Positions 44,056-53,141 of a stretch of 64,000 nucleotides of DNA are shown piece after piece. Positions within the stretch are counted from its first letter, which is position 1. The number at the start of each line of letters is the position of its first letter. The notes under the pieces were generated by a model, which worked only from the letters and a program-made list of their open reading frames with translations, did no database searches and was not told the origin of the DNA. The translations under genes were made by a program, and so were the position numbers. This stretch comes from Komagataeibacter rhaeticus (GTDB taxonomy: Bacteria > Pseudomonadota > Alphaproteobacteria > Acetobacterales > Acetobacteraceae), in the NCBI RefSeq assembly GCF_003207855.1, contig NZ_NKTZ01000013.1:18753-82752 (forward strand), read 5' to 3'.

Positions 44056-45309
44056 ATGCACATTTGCGCTGACCGGCTGTGGTCAACCCTCATGGTCCTG
44101 GCCGAAATCGGCCGTTTCTGCGAAGGCGGGGTCAACCGTCAGGCCCTGAGCGATGAAGAAGCCGTGGCCTGGCGGCAGATCATGGCCTGGGCGCGGGAAA
44201 GCGGGCTGGAAATATCGGTTGACCCGGCCGCCAACCTGTTCATCACCCTGCCCGGGCGGGTGCGCGAACACGCCCCCCTGCTGGTGGGCAGCCATATCGA
44301 CACCCAGCCCACGGGTGGCCGGTTTGATGGCATACTGGGCGTGCTGGCCGGGCTGGAGGGCCTGCGCAGCATGGTGGAGCAGGGCATCCGGCCCGAGCGT
44401 GACATCATGGTGGTGGGCTGGATGAACGAGGAGGGATCGCGTTTTGCACCGGGCATGAGTGGCTCGGAAGCATTTGCCGGGGTGCGCGCACTTGATGCGA
44501 TCCGTGCCGGGCACGAAAATGGTGGCACACGCACGCTGGGTGACGTGCTGGCGGGGTTCCTGGCCCAGTTTGCGGACCTGCCCCGGCGCGCGCTTGGCTT
44601 CACGCCCGCGGCCTATCTTGAACTGCATATAGAGCAGGGTCCGGAACTGGAGGCCGCCGGTGTGGATATTGGCATCGTGACCGGCATACAGGGCAAGAAG
44701 ACATACCGTATCGAGATCGAGGGCACGGCCGGACATGCGGGAACGGTGCCCATGGCCGCGCGGGCCGACAGCCTGCGCGCCTTCGCTGCCCTGGCCGATA
44801 CCCTGTTTGACCGCATGCAGGCCCTGGGACCGGACATCCGCTTTACCATTGGCCAGGTGCTGGTCGAACCCAATGCGCCATCGGTGATCCCGTCGCGGGT
44901 GCGCTTCAGTATCGACCTGCGGCATCCCGACAATGCGGTACTGGATGGCGCAGGCCATGAGATCGGGCAGGCGGTCCGTGCCCTGCACACCCCATGCACG
45001 ATTACGGTCCACCCGCTGGTTGATGCCGCATCAAACATTTTTGATCCCGGTTTCCGCCAGATGATCGGCCAGATCGCGGTCCGTCATGGCCTGTCCGCCA
45101 TGCCCATCCTGTCCACCGCCGGGCATGATGCGCGCAACATTGCCATGCTGTGCCCCAGCGCCATGATTTTCGTGCCGTCACACAGGGGGATAAGCCACGC
45201 GCCCCAGGAATGGACCACACCGCGGCAGGTCAGGGCCGGGGCGCAGGTTCTGGCTGACATGATGGTGGAACTGGGTAGTGCGGAACAGAAAACGCATACG
45301 CCACATTGA
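44056..45309 (+). CDS. M20-family Zn-dependent amidohydrolase (allantoate amidohydrolase / N-carbamoylase type)
   Basis: This is a 417-residue binuclear metallohydrolase. Metal ligands and catalytic residues appear in GSHIDTQPTGGRFDG, GWMNEEGSRFAPGMSGS, LELHIEQGPEL and TAGHDARNIAM, and the dimerisation-domain motif GTAGHAGTVPM is present. This pattern is the AllC/HyuC/beta-ureidopropionase branch, not the peptidase branch. It would release ammonia and CO2 or a carbamoyl group from a ureido acid, which fits degradation of a purine or pyrimidine ring. The start ATG is 7 bp after the hydrolase stop. Confidence 0.92.
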   Translation: MHICADRLWSTLMVLAEIGRFCEGGVNRQALSDEEAVAWRQIMAWARESGLEISVDPAANLFITLPGRVREHAPLLVGSHIDTQPTGGRFDGILGVLAGLEGLRSMVEQGIRPERDIMVVGWMNEEGSRFAPGMSGSEAFAGVRALDAIRAGHENGGTRTLGDVLAGFLAQFADLPRRALGFTPAAYLELHIEQGPELEAAGVDIGIVTGIQGKKTYRIEIEGTAGHAGTVPMAARADSLRAFAALADTLFDRMQALGPDIRFTIGQVLVEPNAPSVIPSRVRFSIDLRHPDNAVLDGAGHEIGQAVRALHTPCTITVHPLVDAASNIFDPGFRQMIGQIAVRHGLSAMPILSTAGHDARNIAMLCPSAMIFVPSHRGISHAPQEWTTPRQVRAGAQVLADMMVELGSAEQKTHTPH

Positions 45310-45368
45310 CATATCCGTCGCCCGCATGAAGGGTTGGTTGCAAAACCAGAACAAATGGAACGGTAAAT

Positions 45369-46595
45369 GTGAAGATTGATCGTGAAGCGCGGATTCTGGA
45401 TCTTGATCCCCGCAATCCTGATTTTGTGGCCAATCCTTACGCAGCCTACCGGACCATCCGGGAGGCGGCGCCGGTCGTGTTCTGGCAACAGTACGGGTTC
45501 TGGTGTTTCTTTGGGTACGAAACCGTCGCTTCCGCCCTGCGGGATGCCCGTCTGGGCCGCAGCCTGCGCCATGTTGCCAGCCGTGAGGAACTGGGCTGGC
45601 CGCCACTGCCCGAACAGGTGCGCCCCTTTTATGCCGTTGATGACCTGACCCTGCTGGAACAGGAAGGGGCCGACCATACCCGGCTGCGGCGGCTGATGAA
45701 CCGCGCCTTTGTCACCAGCCAGATTACAGCCCTTGTGCCGCAACTGACGCAGGTCGTGAACGACCTGATCGACCGCTTTCCCGATGACGGGGCCTTTGAC
45801 CTGATCCCCGCTTTCGCCACCCCCATTCCGCTGCGCATCATTACCGGCATGCTGGGCGTGCCACCTGAAAGTGGCCCGCAGCTTCTGGAATGGTCACACC
45901 GCATGGTCCGCATGTACCATTTCGGGCGCACGGCGGAAGATGAAGCACAGGCGGTGGCCGCAACCCATGCGTTTTGCGCGTTCATCCGCAATTTCCTGGC
46001 CATGCGCGCCACAGGCAGCCGGGAGGGGCTGATCGGCCGCCTGCTGAACGCGCGTGACGAGGGCGAGCAGATCACTGATGACGAACTGGTTGCCAACTGC
46101 ATCCTGCTGCTGAACGCGGGGCATGAGGCGACGGTGCATGGGCTGGGGAACGGCATCAAGGCCATCATGGAAAGCGGGCTGGACCCCGGCGACCTGCTGG
46201 CGGATGAAAAAGCCATCGCGCGCACGGTGGAGGAATGCCTGCGCTTTGACACCCCCCTGCAGCTTTTTACCCGCTACGCGCTGGAAGATCTGGACATTGC
46301 GGGCATCCAGCTTGCGCGGGGGGAAAAGGTCGGGCTGCTGCTGGGCGCCGGTAGCCATGACCCCGCCATTGCACCCCGGCCTGACCATTTCGTGCCGGGG
46401 CAGGCAACGCGCCACCTGGCTTTTGGCGGGGGCATCCATTTCTGCCTGGGGGCGCCGCTGGCACGGCTTGAAATGCAGGTGGCACTTGCGCTGCTGTTCC
46501 GCCGCTGCCCCACTTTAAGGCTTGCGGCACCACCGGTTTATGCCAATAGTTTTCACTTCCGGGGGCTGGAATCACTCATGGTCCACAGGGCATGA
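45369..46595 (+). CDS. Cytochrome P450 (bacterial soluble type)
   Basis: This is a 408-residue soluble P450. The haem ligand is C359 in FGGGIHFCLGAPLAR, the K-helix ExxR is EECLRF, and the I-helix reads NAGHEATVHG. At the conserved oxygen-activating Thr position there is Ala254 (A-G-H-E-A), with a Thr one residue later. That variant occurs in some bacterial P450s. The start is GTG at 45369, 59 bp after the amidohydrolase. No ferredoxin or reductase gene is visible in the window, so redox partners must come from elsewhere. A hydroxylation or N-dealkylation step in the pathway is plausible. Confidence 0.92.
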   Translation: MKIDREARILDLDPRNPDFVANPYAAYRTIREAAPVVFWQQYGFWCFFGYETVASALRDARLGRSLRHVASREELGWPPLPEQVRPFYAVDDLTLLEQEGADHTRLRRLMNRAFVTSQITALVPQLTQVVNDLIDRFPDDGAFDLIPAFATPIPLRIITGMLGVPPESGPQLLEWSHRMVRMYHFGRTAEDEAQAVAATHAFCAFIRNFLAMRATGSREGLIGRLLNARDEGEQITDDELVANCILLLNAGHEATVHGLGNGIKAIMESGLDPGDLLADEKAIARTVEECLRFDTPLQLFTRYALEDLDIAGIQLARGEKVGLLLGAGSHDPAIAPRPDHFVPGQATRHLAFGGGIHFCLGAPLARLEMQVALALLFRRCPTLRLAAPPVYANSFHFRGLESLMVHRA

Positions 46596-46701
46596 CCGCA
46601 GCGCTCCGGCTTTCCCATCCACTTCATGAATCCGTAACGCCTGACACGGCGGGACAGGGCCATCGTGCCCCCCGGCCCCAGGCCCGACGCTCGAGACAGG
46701 C

Positions 46702-48105
46702 ATGACACAGAAAACCGTACAGGACGTGCTGGACCAAGTCGATGCCAGCATGGACACCATTCTATCCCGGCTGTGTGACCTGATCCGCATCCCCAGCATT
46801 TCCACCGACCCCGCCCACGCCGCCGACTGCGCACGGGCGGCGCAATGGCTGGTGGATGACCTGGCCGCCATGGGGTTTGAAGCCAGCAGCCGTGAAACAC
46901 CGGGCCACCCCGTTGTGGTCGCGCACGATACGGCGGCGACGACCGGCCCGCATGTGCTGTTTTACGGCCATTACGACGTGCAGCCCCCCGACCCGCTGGA
47001 CCTGTGGGACAGCCCGCCCTTTGAACCCCGGATCGTGCAGGGGGCGAACGGGCGCCGGCAGATCGTGGCCCGTGGTGCATCGGATGACAAGGGCCAGCTG
47101 ATGACCTTCCTTGAAGCCTGCCGCGCATGGAAGCAGGTGACCGGCAGCCTGCCCATTGCGGTGACCATCCTGCTGGAAGGCGAGGAAGAGGTCGGCAGCC
47201 GCAACCTGCCGGAATTCCTGACGCGGAATGCCCCCGAACTCTCCCATGACATTGCCCTGGTCTGTGATACGGACCTGTGGGATGACGAGACCCCGGCCGT
47301 GACCACCTCGGTCCGGGGACTGGTCAGCGAGGAGATTGAAATCACCTGTGCCGACCGGGACCTGCATTCGGGCATGTACGGCAATGTGGTGCGCAACCCG
47401 TTCCATGTCCTGACCCGCGCACTGGCCGACCTGCATGATGAAGACGGCCGGATTACGCTGGAGGGATTCTATGATGGCGTGGCGCCACTCCCGCCGGAAG
47501 TCCGGCAGGAATGGGATCGCCTGCCTTTTGATGCCGGACATTTCCTTGGCCAGTTCGGCCTGAGCATTTCCGCCGGGGAGCAGGGATACAGCCTGCTTGA
47601 ACAGATATGGGCGCGCCCCAGCTTTGAGGTGCACGGGATAAAGGGCGGCTATAGCGAACCGGGGTTCAAGACGGTGCTGCCTTCACGCGCATCGGCCAAG
47701 GTTTCCTTCCGCCTGGTGGGCGAACAGGACCCCGAGACCATACGGGCGGCCTTCCGTGCCTATATCCGCGCCCGTGTTCCCACGGACTGCACGGTTACCT
47801 TCATCAACCACGGCGTGGGGTATCCCGCCAGCCTGCCCATTGATGGCGAACTGCTGCAACGCGCCCGCACGGCCCTCAGCGCGGAATGGGGAAGGCCGGC
47901 CGCGATTTCCGGCACCGGGGGCAGTATTCCTGTCATCTCGTCGTTCCGCACCCTGCTGGGCATGGACAGTCTCATGATCGGTTTCGCCCGGTTTGATAAC
48001 CGCATCCATTCCCCTAATGAGAAATACGATCTTGACAGCCTGTACCATGGCATCCGCTCCTGGGTCCGCATTCTGGGTGCCTATGCCAGCCAGACTGATG
48101 CATGA
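46702..48105 (+). CDS. M20-family metallopeptidase (dipeptidase type)
   Basis: This is a 467-residue M20 dipeptidase-like enzyme. Metal ligands are in FYGHYDVQPPDP, RGASDDKGQL, EGEEEVGSRNL and the C-terminal DNRIHSPNEKYDL. The lid-domain motif DLHSGMYGNVVRNP is typical of carnosinase/PepV-like proteins. It would hydrolyse a dipeptide or an N-acyl/N-carbamoyl amino acid. It follows the P450 by 106 bp and precedes the NCS2 permease by 12 bp. In this setting a pseudo-dipeptide or ureido-acid intermediate is more likely than a nutritional peptide, but that is inference. Confidence 0.9.
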   Translation: MTQKTVQDVLDQVDASMDTILSRLCDLIRIPSISTDPAHAADCARAAQWLVDDLAAMGFEASSRETPGHPVVVAHDTAATTGPHVLFYGHYDVQPPDPLDLWDSPPFEPRIVQGANGRRQIVARGASDDKGQLMTFLEACRAWKQVTGSLPIAVTILLEGEEEVGSRNLPEFLTRNAPELSHDIALVCDTDLWDDETPAVTTSVRGLVSEEIEITCADRDLHSGMYGNVVRNPFHVLTRALADLHDEDGRITLEGFYDGVAPLPPEVRQEWDRLPFDAGHFLGQFGLSISAGEQGYSLLEQIWARPSFEVHGIKGGYSEPGFKTVLPSRASAKVSFRLVGEQDPETIRAAFRAYIRARVPTDCTVTFINHGVGYPASLPIDGELLQRARTALSAEWGRPAAISGTGGSIPVISSFRTLLGMDSLMIGFARFDNRIHSPNEKYDLDSLYHGIRSWVRILGAYASQTDA

Positions 48106-48117
48106 CAGGAGATTCGG

Positions 48118-49482
48118 GTGGGTCCAGATCACATGCCAGATGACCGTGGCGGCCTTCTTGAGCGCCTGTTCGGGCTGAAGGAAGCCGGGACGACGGTGCC
48201 GCGCGAATGCATGGCGGGCCTGACCACGTTTGGCGCCATGAGCTATGTGCTGATCGTCAACCCCATGATCCTGGCCACGGCGGGGCTGGACCGCCACGGG
48301 TTGGTGATTGTCACGGCGCTGATCGCGATTATCGGCACGCTGATCATGGCGCTGTGGGTGCGCCTGCCACTGGCGATGGCACCGGGCATGAGCAGCAATG
48401 TCATGCTGGCACAGGTGGTGATGCTGCAGATGGGCCAGACCTATCGCATCGGCTTCACCATGATCTTCATCAGCGGGTTCCTGTTCTTTGCCCTGTCGTT
48501 AAGCGGGTGGCGTGAAAAGATCATTATGGCGCTGCCTGCGTCCATCCAGCTGGGCATCCAGTGCGGGCTGGGTGTCCTGATTGCCTATATCGGCCTGCAT
48601 AACGGCGGCATCGTGACGGTGCAGGGGGGGCGGATCGGCTTTGCCGACCTGTCCCATCCCGATGTGATCCTGACCTATGGCGGGTTGCTGCTGACATCCG
48701 TGCTGGTGGCCATGCGGGTGCCCGCGGCCCTGCTGGTATCCATCATGGCGCTGACGGTGGCGGGCATGTTCGTGCACCTGCCCGATGGCGCGCCCATGAC
48801 CCGTCTGCCCACGCGGCTATGGGACTGGCCCGGATATCCGTGGCAGTATTTCATGGCGTTTGACTTTGGTGGCTATGCATCAAACCTTGTGGCGGTGCTG
48901 CCGCTGACCCTGTATTTTTTCCTGACCGATTTCTTTTCGGCCACGGCAACCCTGATGGCCGTGGCGGGCCGGCCGCCCCTGCGCACGCCCGACGGGCAGA
49001 TCCCGCATGCGCGCCGGGCCTTTATCGGCGATGCCATGACCGCCATGCTGAGCGCGGTTCTGGGCACATCCACCGCCGGTGTCTATCTTGAATCGTCTGC
49101 CGGGATTGAAAGTGGCGGCCGGACCGGCCTGACGGGCGTGGTCATTGCCTTCCTGTTCTTCATCTGCCTGTTCCTGTGGCCGCTTTTCACCATCATCCCG
49201 GCGCAGGCCACGGCCCCGGCGCTGGTCATGGTCGGCCTGATGATGCTGCGCGGCATTGCGGAACTGGACACGGGCCGCCCGGAAAACTGGCTGCCGCCCC
49301 TGCTGATTACCGTCATCATCGCCACGACCACCAATCTCATGATCGCACTGGCCAGTGGCTGCCTGGTCCATACGCTGGTGGTGGCGGCACAGCGGCAGTG
49401 GCGGCGCCTTTCTCCCATCCTGCTGGGGCTGGATGCAACGCTGCTACTGTACCTGGTCCTCCAGACCCATATCCATAAATGA
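48118..49482 (+). CDS. NCS2-family purine/xanthine permease, AzgA-like
   Basis: This is a 454-residue secondary transporter with about twelve to fourteen helices. The N-terminal TVPRECMAGLTTFGAMSYVLIVNPMIL and the SSAGIESGGRTGLTGV segment correspond to the AzgA (adenine/hypoxanthine/guanine) branch. The usual PGMGLNAYF-type motif is replaced by APGMSSNVML, which touches the presumed substrate pathway and may change specificity. The start is GTG at 48118 after AGGAGA. It lies between the M20 peptidase and a deaminase-family gene, consistent with uptake of a purine-like base. Confidence 0.9.
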   Translation: MGPDHMPDDRGGLLERLFGLKEAGTTVPRECMAGLTTFGAMSYVLIVNPMILATAGLDRHGLVIVTALIAIIGTLIMALWVRLPLAMAPGMSSNVMLAQVVMLQMGQTYRIGFTMIFISGFLFFALSLSGWREKIIMALPASIQLGIQCGLGVLIAYIGLHNGGIVTVQGGRIGFADLSHPDVILTYGGLLLTSVLVAMRVPAALLVSIMALTVAGMFVHLPDGAPMTRLPTRLWDWPGYPWQYFMAFDFGGYASNLVAVLPLTLYFFLTDFFSATATLMAVAGRPPLRTPDGQIPHARRAFIGDAMTAMLSAVLGTSTAGVYLESSAGIESGGRTGLTGVVIAFLFFICLFLWPLFTIIPAQATAPALVMVGLMMLRGIAELDTGRPENWLPPLLITVIIATTTNLMIALASGCLVHTLVVAAQRQWRRLSPILLGLDATLLLYLVLQTHIHK

Positions 49483-49617
49483 CCGGCCACCATCAGGGGC
49501 CGGGAAGGGCGCGGGACAGCGTGACCGCGCGCGCCGCCAGCCCTGCCGGCATCGTTTCATTTCCATGACAATCCTGTATGCTGCATGGCGCAACAGGACC
49601 ATAAGGGCTTCCTTACC

Positions 49618-50658
49618 ATGACGTCTGCTTCTGATACCTTTATTGAAGCGCTGCCCAAGGCCGAGCTTCACGTCCATCTGGAAGGCACGCTTGAACCGGG
49701 GCTGAAAATCGTCCTGGCCCGCCGTCATGGCCACCCGCTGCAAAACCGGACGGAAGAGGAAATCCGTTCCGGTTACAGCTTCCATGACCTGCCATCCTTC
49801 CTTGCCCTGTATTACGAAGGCATGGAACTGCTCAATACGGAGCAGGATTTCTATGACCTGTGCTATGCCTACCTGAAGAAGGTTGCCTCGCAGAACGTTC
49901 TCTATACGGAAATGTTCTTCGACCCCCAGCTTCATACCCGTCGCGGCGTTCCCTTCAGGACGGTCATCACCGGCCTGGGCCGCGCACGCAGGGATGCGGA
50001 AAAGGATTTTGGCATCCATTCGCAGCTTGTCATGTGCTTCATCCGGGAAATGAGTGCTGAATCAGCGGATGAAACCTTTACACAGGCGCTGCCCTATCTG
50101 TCCGAAATTGTTGGTGTCGGGCTGGATTCCGATGAAAAGGGCAATCCGCCCGCCAAATTCGCGCATGTCTTCCAGCGCGCCCGCGATGCCGGGCTGCATG
50201 TGACGATGCATTGCGACATTGATCAGGAAAACACGCATGAACATATCCGCCAGGCGCTGGAGGATCTGGGCAGCGAGCGGCTTGACCATGGCCTGAACGT
50301 GCTTGAAAGGCCGGAACTGCTGAAGCAGGCGCGGGAACGACGCATCCCGTTTACGGTCTGTCCGTTCCCCAACATGGCGATCCGCCCCGGCAGTAACGAA
50401 AAGGACATCCGCGCCCTGCTGGATGCCGGGCTGACCATTACGATCAATTCCGATGACCCGGGATACATGCAGAGTGTCTATATAACCGAAGCCATGAAGA
50501 TGGCGCGTGACGGCGCGCAGCTGACACCGGAGGAACTGCTGGCCATCAGCCGCAATGCCTTCAACGCCGCCTGGATCGGGGAGGGGGAACGCAGCACCTA
50601 TCTGGACCGGCTGGATGCGTTTGCCCGGCAGCAGGGGCTTATGGTGCCTGCCGCGTAA
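49618..50658 (+). CDS. Adenosine/adenine deaminase family protein, atypical HCDIDQEN motif
   Basis: This is a 346-residue amidohydrolase-superfamily protein. The metal ligands are present: H18 and H20 in ELHVHLEG, H198 in MHCDIDQEN, the His in ERLDHGLNV and the Asp pair in INSDDPGY. In adenosine deaminases the third His begins HAGE, whose Glu protonates N1 of the purine; here the corresponding residues are HCDI, so the standard proton donor is missing and another acid (possibly D200 or E204) must serve. The start at 49618 has AAGGG upstream. Substrate therefore may be a modified aminopurine or aminopyrimidine. It ends the hydrolase-P450 operon. Confidence 0.88.
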   Translation: MTSASDTFIEALPKAELHVHLEGTLEPGLKIVLARRHGHPLQNRTEEEIRSGYSFHDLPSFLALYYEGMELLNTEQDFYDLCYAYLKKVASQNVLYTEMFFDPQLHTRRGVPFRTVITGLGRARRDAEKDFGIHSQLVMCFIREMSAESADETFTQALPYLSEIVGVGLDSDEKGNPPAKFAHVFQRARDAGLHVTMHCDIDQENTHEHIRQALEDLGSERLDHGLNVLERPELLKQARERRIPFTVCPFPNMAIRPGSNEKDIRALLDAGLTITINSDDPGYMQSVYITEAMKMARDGAQLTPEELLAISRNAFNAAWIGEGERSTYLDRLDAFARQQGLMVPAA

Positions 50659-50789
50659 GGCAGGACCGCCGGCAGGGCCAGAGGATCGCATGGCCCTGTA
50701 CCGGATGGGTGCCCTGACGGTCTTCGCCCTTGCCGGGTTCAACCTGCTGTCCCCGCTTTTCGTGGCGCGGTCCCATACTGCCATGCAGT

Positions 50790-51797
50790 TTACGGCACGA
50801 CCGACGTGGTGGGCAGGAACTCCGTCGTAAACGCCTCCTTCCATACAGCCGCGTCAGCGATCTGGCCCGTATCCGCCATCATGCGCGCGGTGGCCTGCCA
50901 GCGTGCCGCAGTCATGATGCCAAGCCCGCCCTGCACGGCATCACCGGAAAAGCAGGCATTGCTCCGGCGCAGCGCATCACGCGCACAGGCAACATGTGCT
51001 GCGTCCAGCAGGCGGTTTTCGCGCATTATGGCATTATTGCCGGGTGTCGGGTCCCCAAGCAGGTAATCACGGTATCCCTCCATGCTGACCTTCAAAAAGG
51101 CACGCAGCCGTCCGGCATCCTGTGTCAGCGTGTCGTCACGCGTAACAATCGTGCCCGAATAGGGCGGATAGCCGTAATCCGCCAGGGTAAAGAAGCGGAA
51201 TGGCACGTTGCGCCGCTGCAGGTCACACGGTTCGGCCGTGAGAATGGCCTGGATGGCAACGGACGGATCAATGACGAATGGCTGCAGGTTATAGGCGTAA
51301 GGCCGCACCTGGTTGTCCGAAAAACCGAAGCGCTGCTTCATCCACGGCCAGTAGGCCGCCATGGAGGAGGGAGCGAGCAGCAGGGTACGCGTACGCAGTT
51401 CCTCCGGCTGGTTCACATCGGTATGGGCGATCAGTCCCTCAAGGTCCTGCTGGAAGATGGCCGCGACCGCTTTTACCGGCAGCCCCTTCGCACGCTGGAG
51501 GATAACCTGCGTATCAAAACCGATAATGGCATCCACCGCACCCGAAAGCAGCATCTGGGGCGCATTGAGCTGCGGTGAGCCGCTGCGGATCTGTATATCC
51601 AGACCTGCACGCCGGTACAGGCCCGTCTCCCGTGCCTGGTAAAACCCGCCCTGATCGGGCTGCGCGTACCAGTTGGTCATCAGCGTGAAGGGCCGGGTGC
51701 CCGCGCGCGCACCGACATAAGGCATGGCCAGGGCGGCCCCTGCGCCCATGCAGCCTGTCATGACAAGGGCACGACGAGAAATTTTTTGTCCGTACAC
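50790..51797 (-). CDS. NMT1/THI5-like ABC substrate-binding protein (stand-alone, Tat-type leader)
   Basis: This is a 335-residue periplasmic binding protein of the ThiY/NMT1/SsuA class, with NWYAQPDQGGFYQARETGLY, AGLDIQIRSG and a DAIIGFDTQVILQRAKGL segment. These proteins commonly bind pyrimidines, riboflavin precursors, nitrate or sulfonates. The N-terminus KISRRALVMTGCMGAGAALA contains a twin-arginine-like motif. I chose GTG 51797 because AGGTG lies 9 nt upstream; any longer version overlaps the divergent Rieske gene. No permease or ATPase is adjacent, so it may use the transporter at 55254-56851. It is divergent from the Rieske oxygenase. Confidence 0.85.
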   Translation of the reverse strand: MYGQKISRRALVMTGCMGAGAALAMPYVGARAGTRPFTLMTNWYAQPDQGGFYQARETGLYRRAGLDIQIRSGSPQLNAPQMLLSGAVDAIIGFDTQVILQRAKGLPVKAVAAIFQQDLEGLIAHTDVNQPEELRTRTLLLAPSSMAAYWPWMKQRFGFSDNQVRPYAYNLQPFVIDPSVAIQAILTAEPCDLQRRNVPFRFFTLADYGYPPYSGTIVTRDDTLTQDAGRLRAFLKVSMEGYRDYLLGDPTPGNNAIMRENRLLDAAHVACARDALRRSNACFSGDAVQGGLGIMTAARWQATARMMADTGQIADAAVWKEAFTTEFLPTTSVVP

Positions 51798-51870
51798 GAT
51801 CTTTTTCACCTGCCATGCATGCGCTGCGTTATCGTAACGTATAAATAACAAAAAACATCTTGATAAGGTC

Positions 51871-52872
51871 ATGAATATGCTTGCCACACAGGAACCACGA
51901 CTGCGGGATTTCTGGTACTGCCTCTTCCCCATGCATGAACTGTCCGATGCACCGCGTGCCTTCCGCCTTCTGGGGCAGGATATTGTGGTCTGGCGCGACG
52001 AAGATGGCAGGCCGCATGCGGTCATTGACCGCTGCCCGCATCGCAGCGCCCGCCTGTCTGGCGGAACGGTGGAGGAGGGACGCATTGTCTGCCCCTATCA
52101 TGGGTGGGCCTTCCGCGGGGACGGGCGGTGCGTCTCAGTGCCGCAGAGTGTAACCAATGCCGGCCCCCAGTTTGGCGTGAAGGCACTGCATTGCACCGAG
52201 CGCTACGGACAGGTCTGGGTCTGCCCGGGCGAGCCCGCCTTCGATCTGCCCCATGTTCCCCACTTCGAAAAACCGGGATATCGCCAGATTTTCGAATTTT
52301 CGGAAGACTGGGCCTGTTCCGCGCAGCGCATCATAGAAAATGAATTCGATACGGCGCATTTCTCATTCGTGCACAAGGGCAGCTTTGGCGACAGCGATCC
52401 CGCCCCGGCCCGCACGGATATTACCGAGACCGAAACCGGTTTTGTGGCGGAACTGCATTTTGCCGTCCGCAATCCCGAGGATATGCGCGATGCATTGCAG
52501 ATGCACGATGACAATACGGTCCGTAACGTCATCTCCCGCTTCATCATGCCCTTTTACCAGATTGCCGAGATCAATTACCCCAACGGCCTGACCAATGTCC
52601 TTGTCACCTGGCTGACACCGGTTGACGATGGCACGACACGCTTCAACCAGTTCGTGATGCGCAACGACCGGGAGGAGGACGTTCCCGCATCACAGGTCCG
52701 GGCCTTTGACCGGCGTATCACAAGTGAAGACCGCCAGGTCCTGGAACTGACCGACCCGATGGTTCCGCTTGATACATCGGAAGGGGTCGAGATCCACATG
52801 GCCAGTGACAAGCCCGGCCTGATCATGCGCCGCCGCATGCGCGAATTCCTGCATGGCGGGAAAAAGGCATAA
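51871..52872 (+). CDS. Rieske non-haem iron oxygenase (VanA/NdmA-like oxygenase component)
   Basis: This is a 333-residue oxygenase. The [2Fe-2S] ligands are C55/H57 in RCPHRSARLSGG and C74/H77 in VCPYHGWAF. The mononuclear iron site is in ENEFDTAHFSFVH (H163, H168, with D160 bridging). The size and single-subunit architecture fit O- or N-demethylases (vanillate demethylase, caffeine N-demethylases) and related monooxygenases. No reductase is encoded nearby. It is divergent, with a 73-bp gap, from an NMT1-type binding protein, suggesting that the bound compound is its substrate. Confidence 0.92.
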   Translation: MNMLATQEPRLRDFWYCLFPMHELSDAPRAFRLLGQDIVVWRDEDGRPHAVIDRCPHRSARLSGGTVEEGRIVCPYHGWAFRGDGRCVSVPQSVTNAGPQFGVKALHCTERYGQVWVCPGEPAFDLPHVPHFEKPGYRQIFEFSEDWACSAQRIIENEFDTAHFSFVHKGSFGDSDPAPARTDITETETGFVAELHFAVRNPEDMRDALQMHDDNTVRNVISRFIMPFYQIAEINYPNGLTNVLVTWLTPVDDGTTRFNQFVMRNDREEDVPASQVRAFDRRITSEDRQVLELTDPMVPLDTSEGVEIHMASDKPGLIMRRRMREFLHGGKKA

Positions 52873-53141
52873 AACCCGGACTGCCGGGGCCTGTCATGCC
52901 GGAACCACAGGGCAGGGGGTGGCTGCGGCACAAGCAGCAGCAGCGAGGCATGCCACCATACCATGCCGTGTACCGCAGAACCCACGGTCCAGCACCCGAC
53001 CCGGCCGCGCCGCCATGCCTTCCTTACGGGAACGCCGGGGGAATGCCCGTGGAAAAGATGGGGGCCAACCGGCCGCCGGATGAAAGGCGGGCGGATATTG
53101 ATGTCCGTTGGCCCTGCCCGCAGTGGCGGCCTGCGCTTTTT

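Noticed and set aside
45285..45306. Another GCATAC core near the end of the M20 amidohydrolase gene
   Set aside because: It lies inside the coding sequence, its flanks are not A/T-rich, and it lacks the symmetry of the five intergenic sites.
51825..51850. Inverted repeat GTTAT...ATAAC between the Rieske and binding-protein genes
   Set aside because: The arms are only 5 bp, 12 bp apart, in AT-rich DNA, which is expected by chance. It does not match the GntR- or LacI-type sites.
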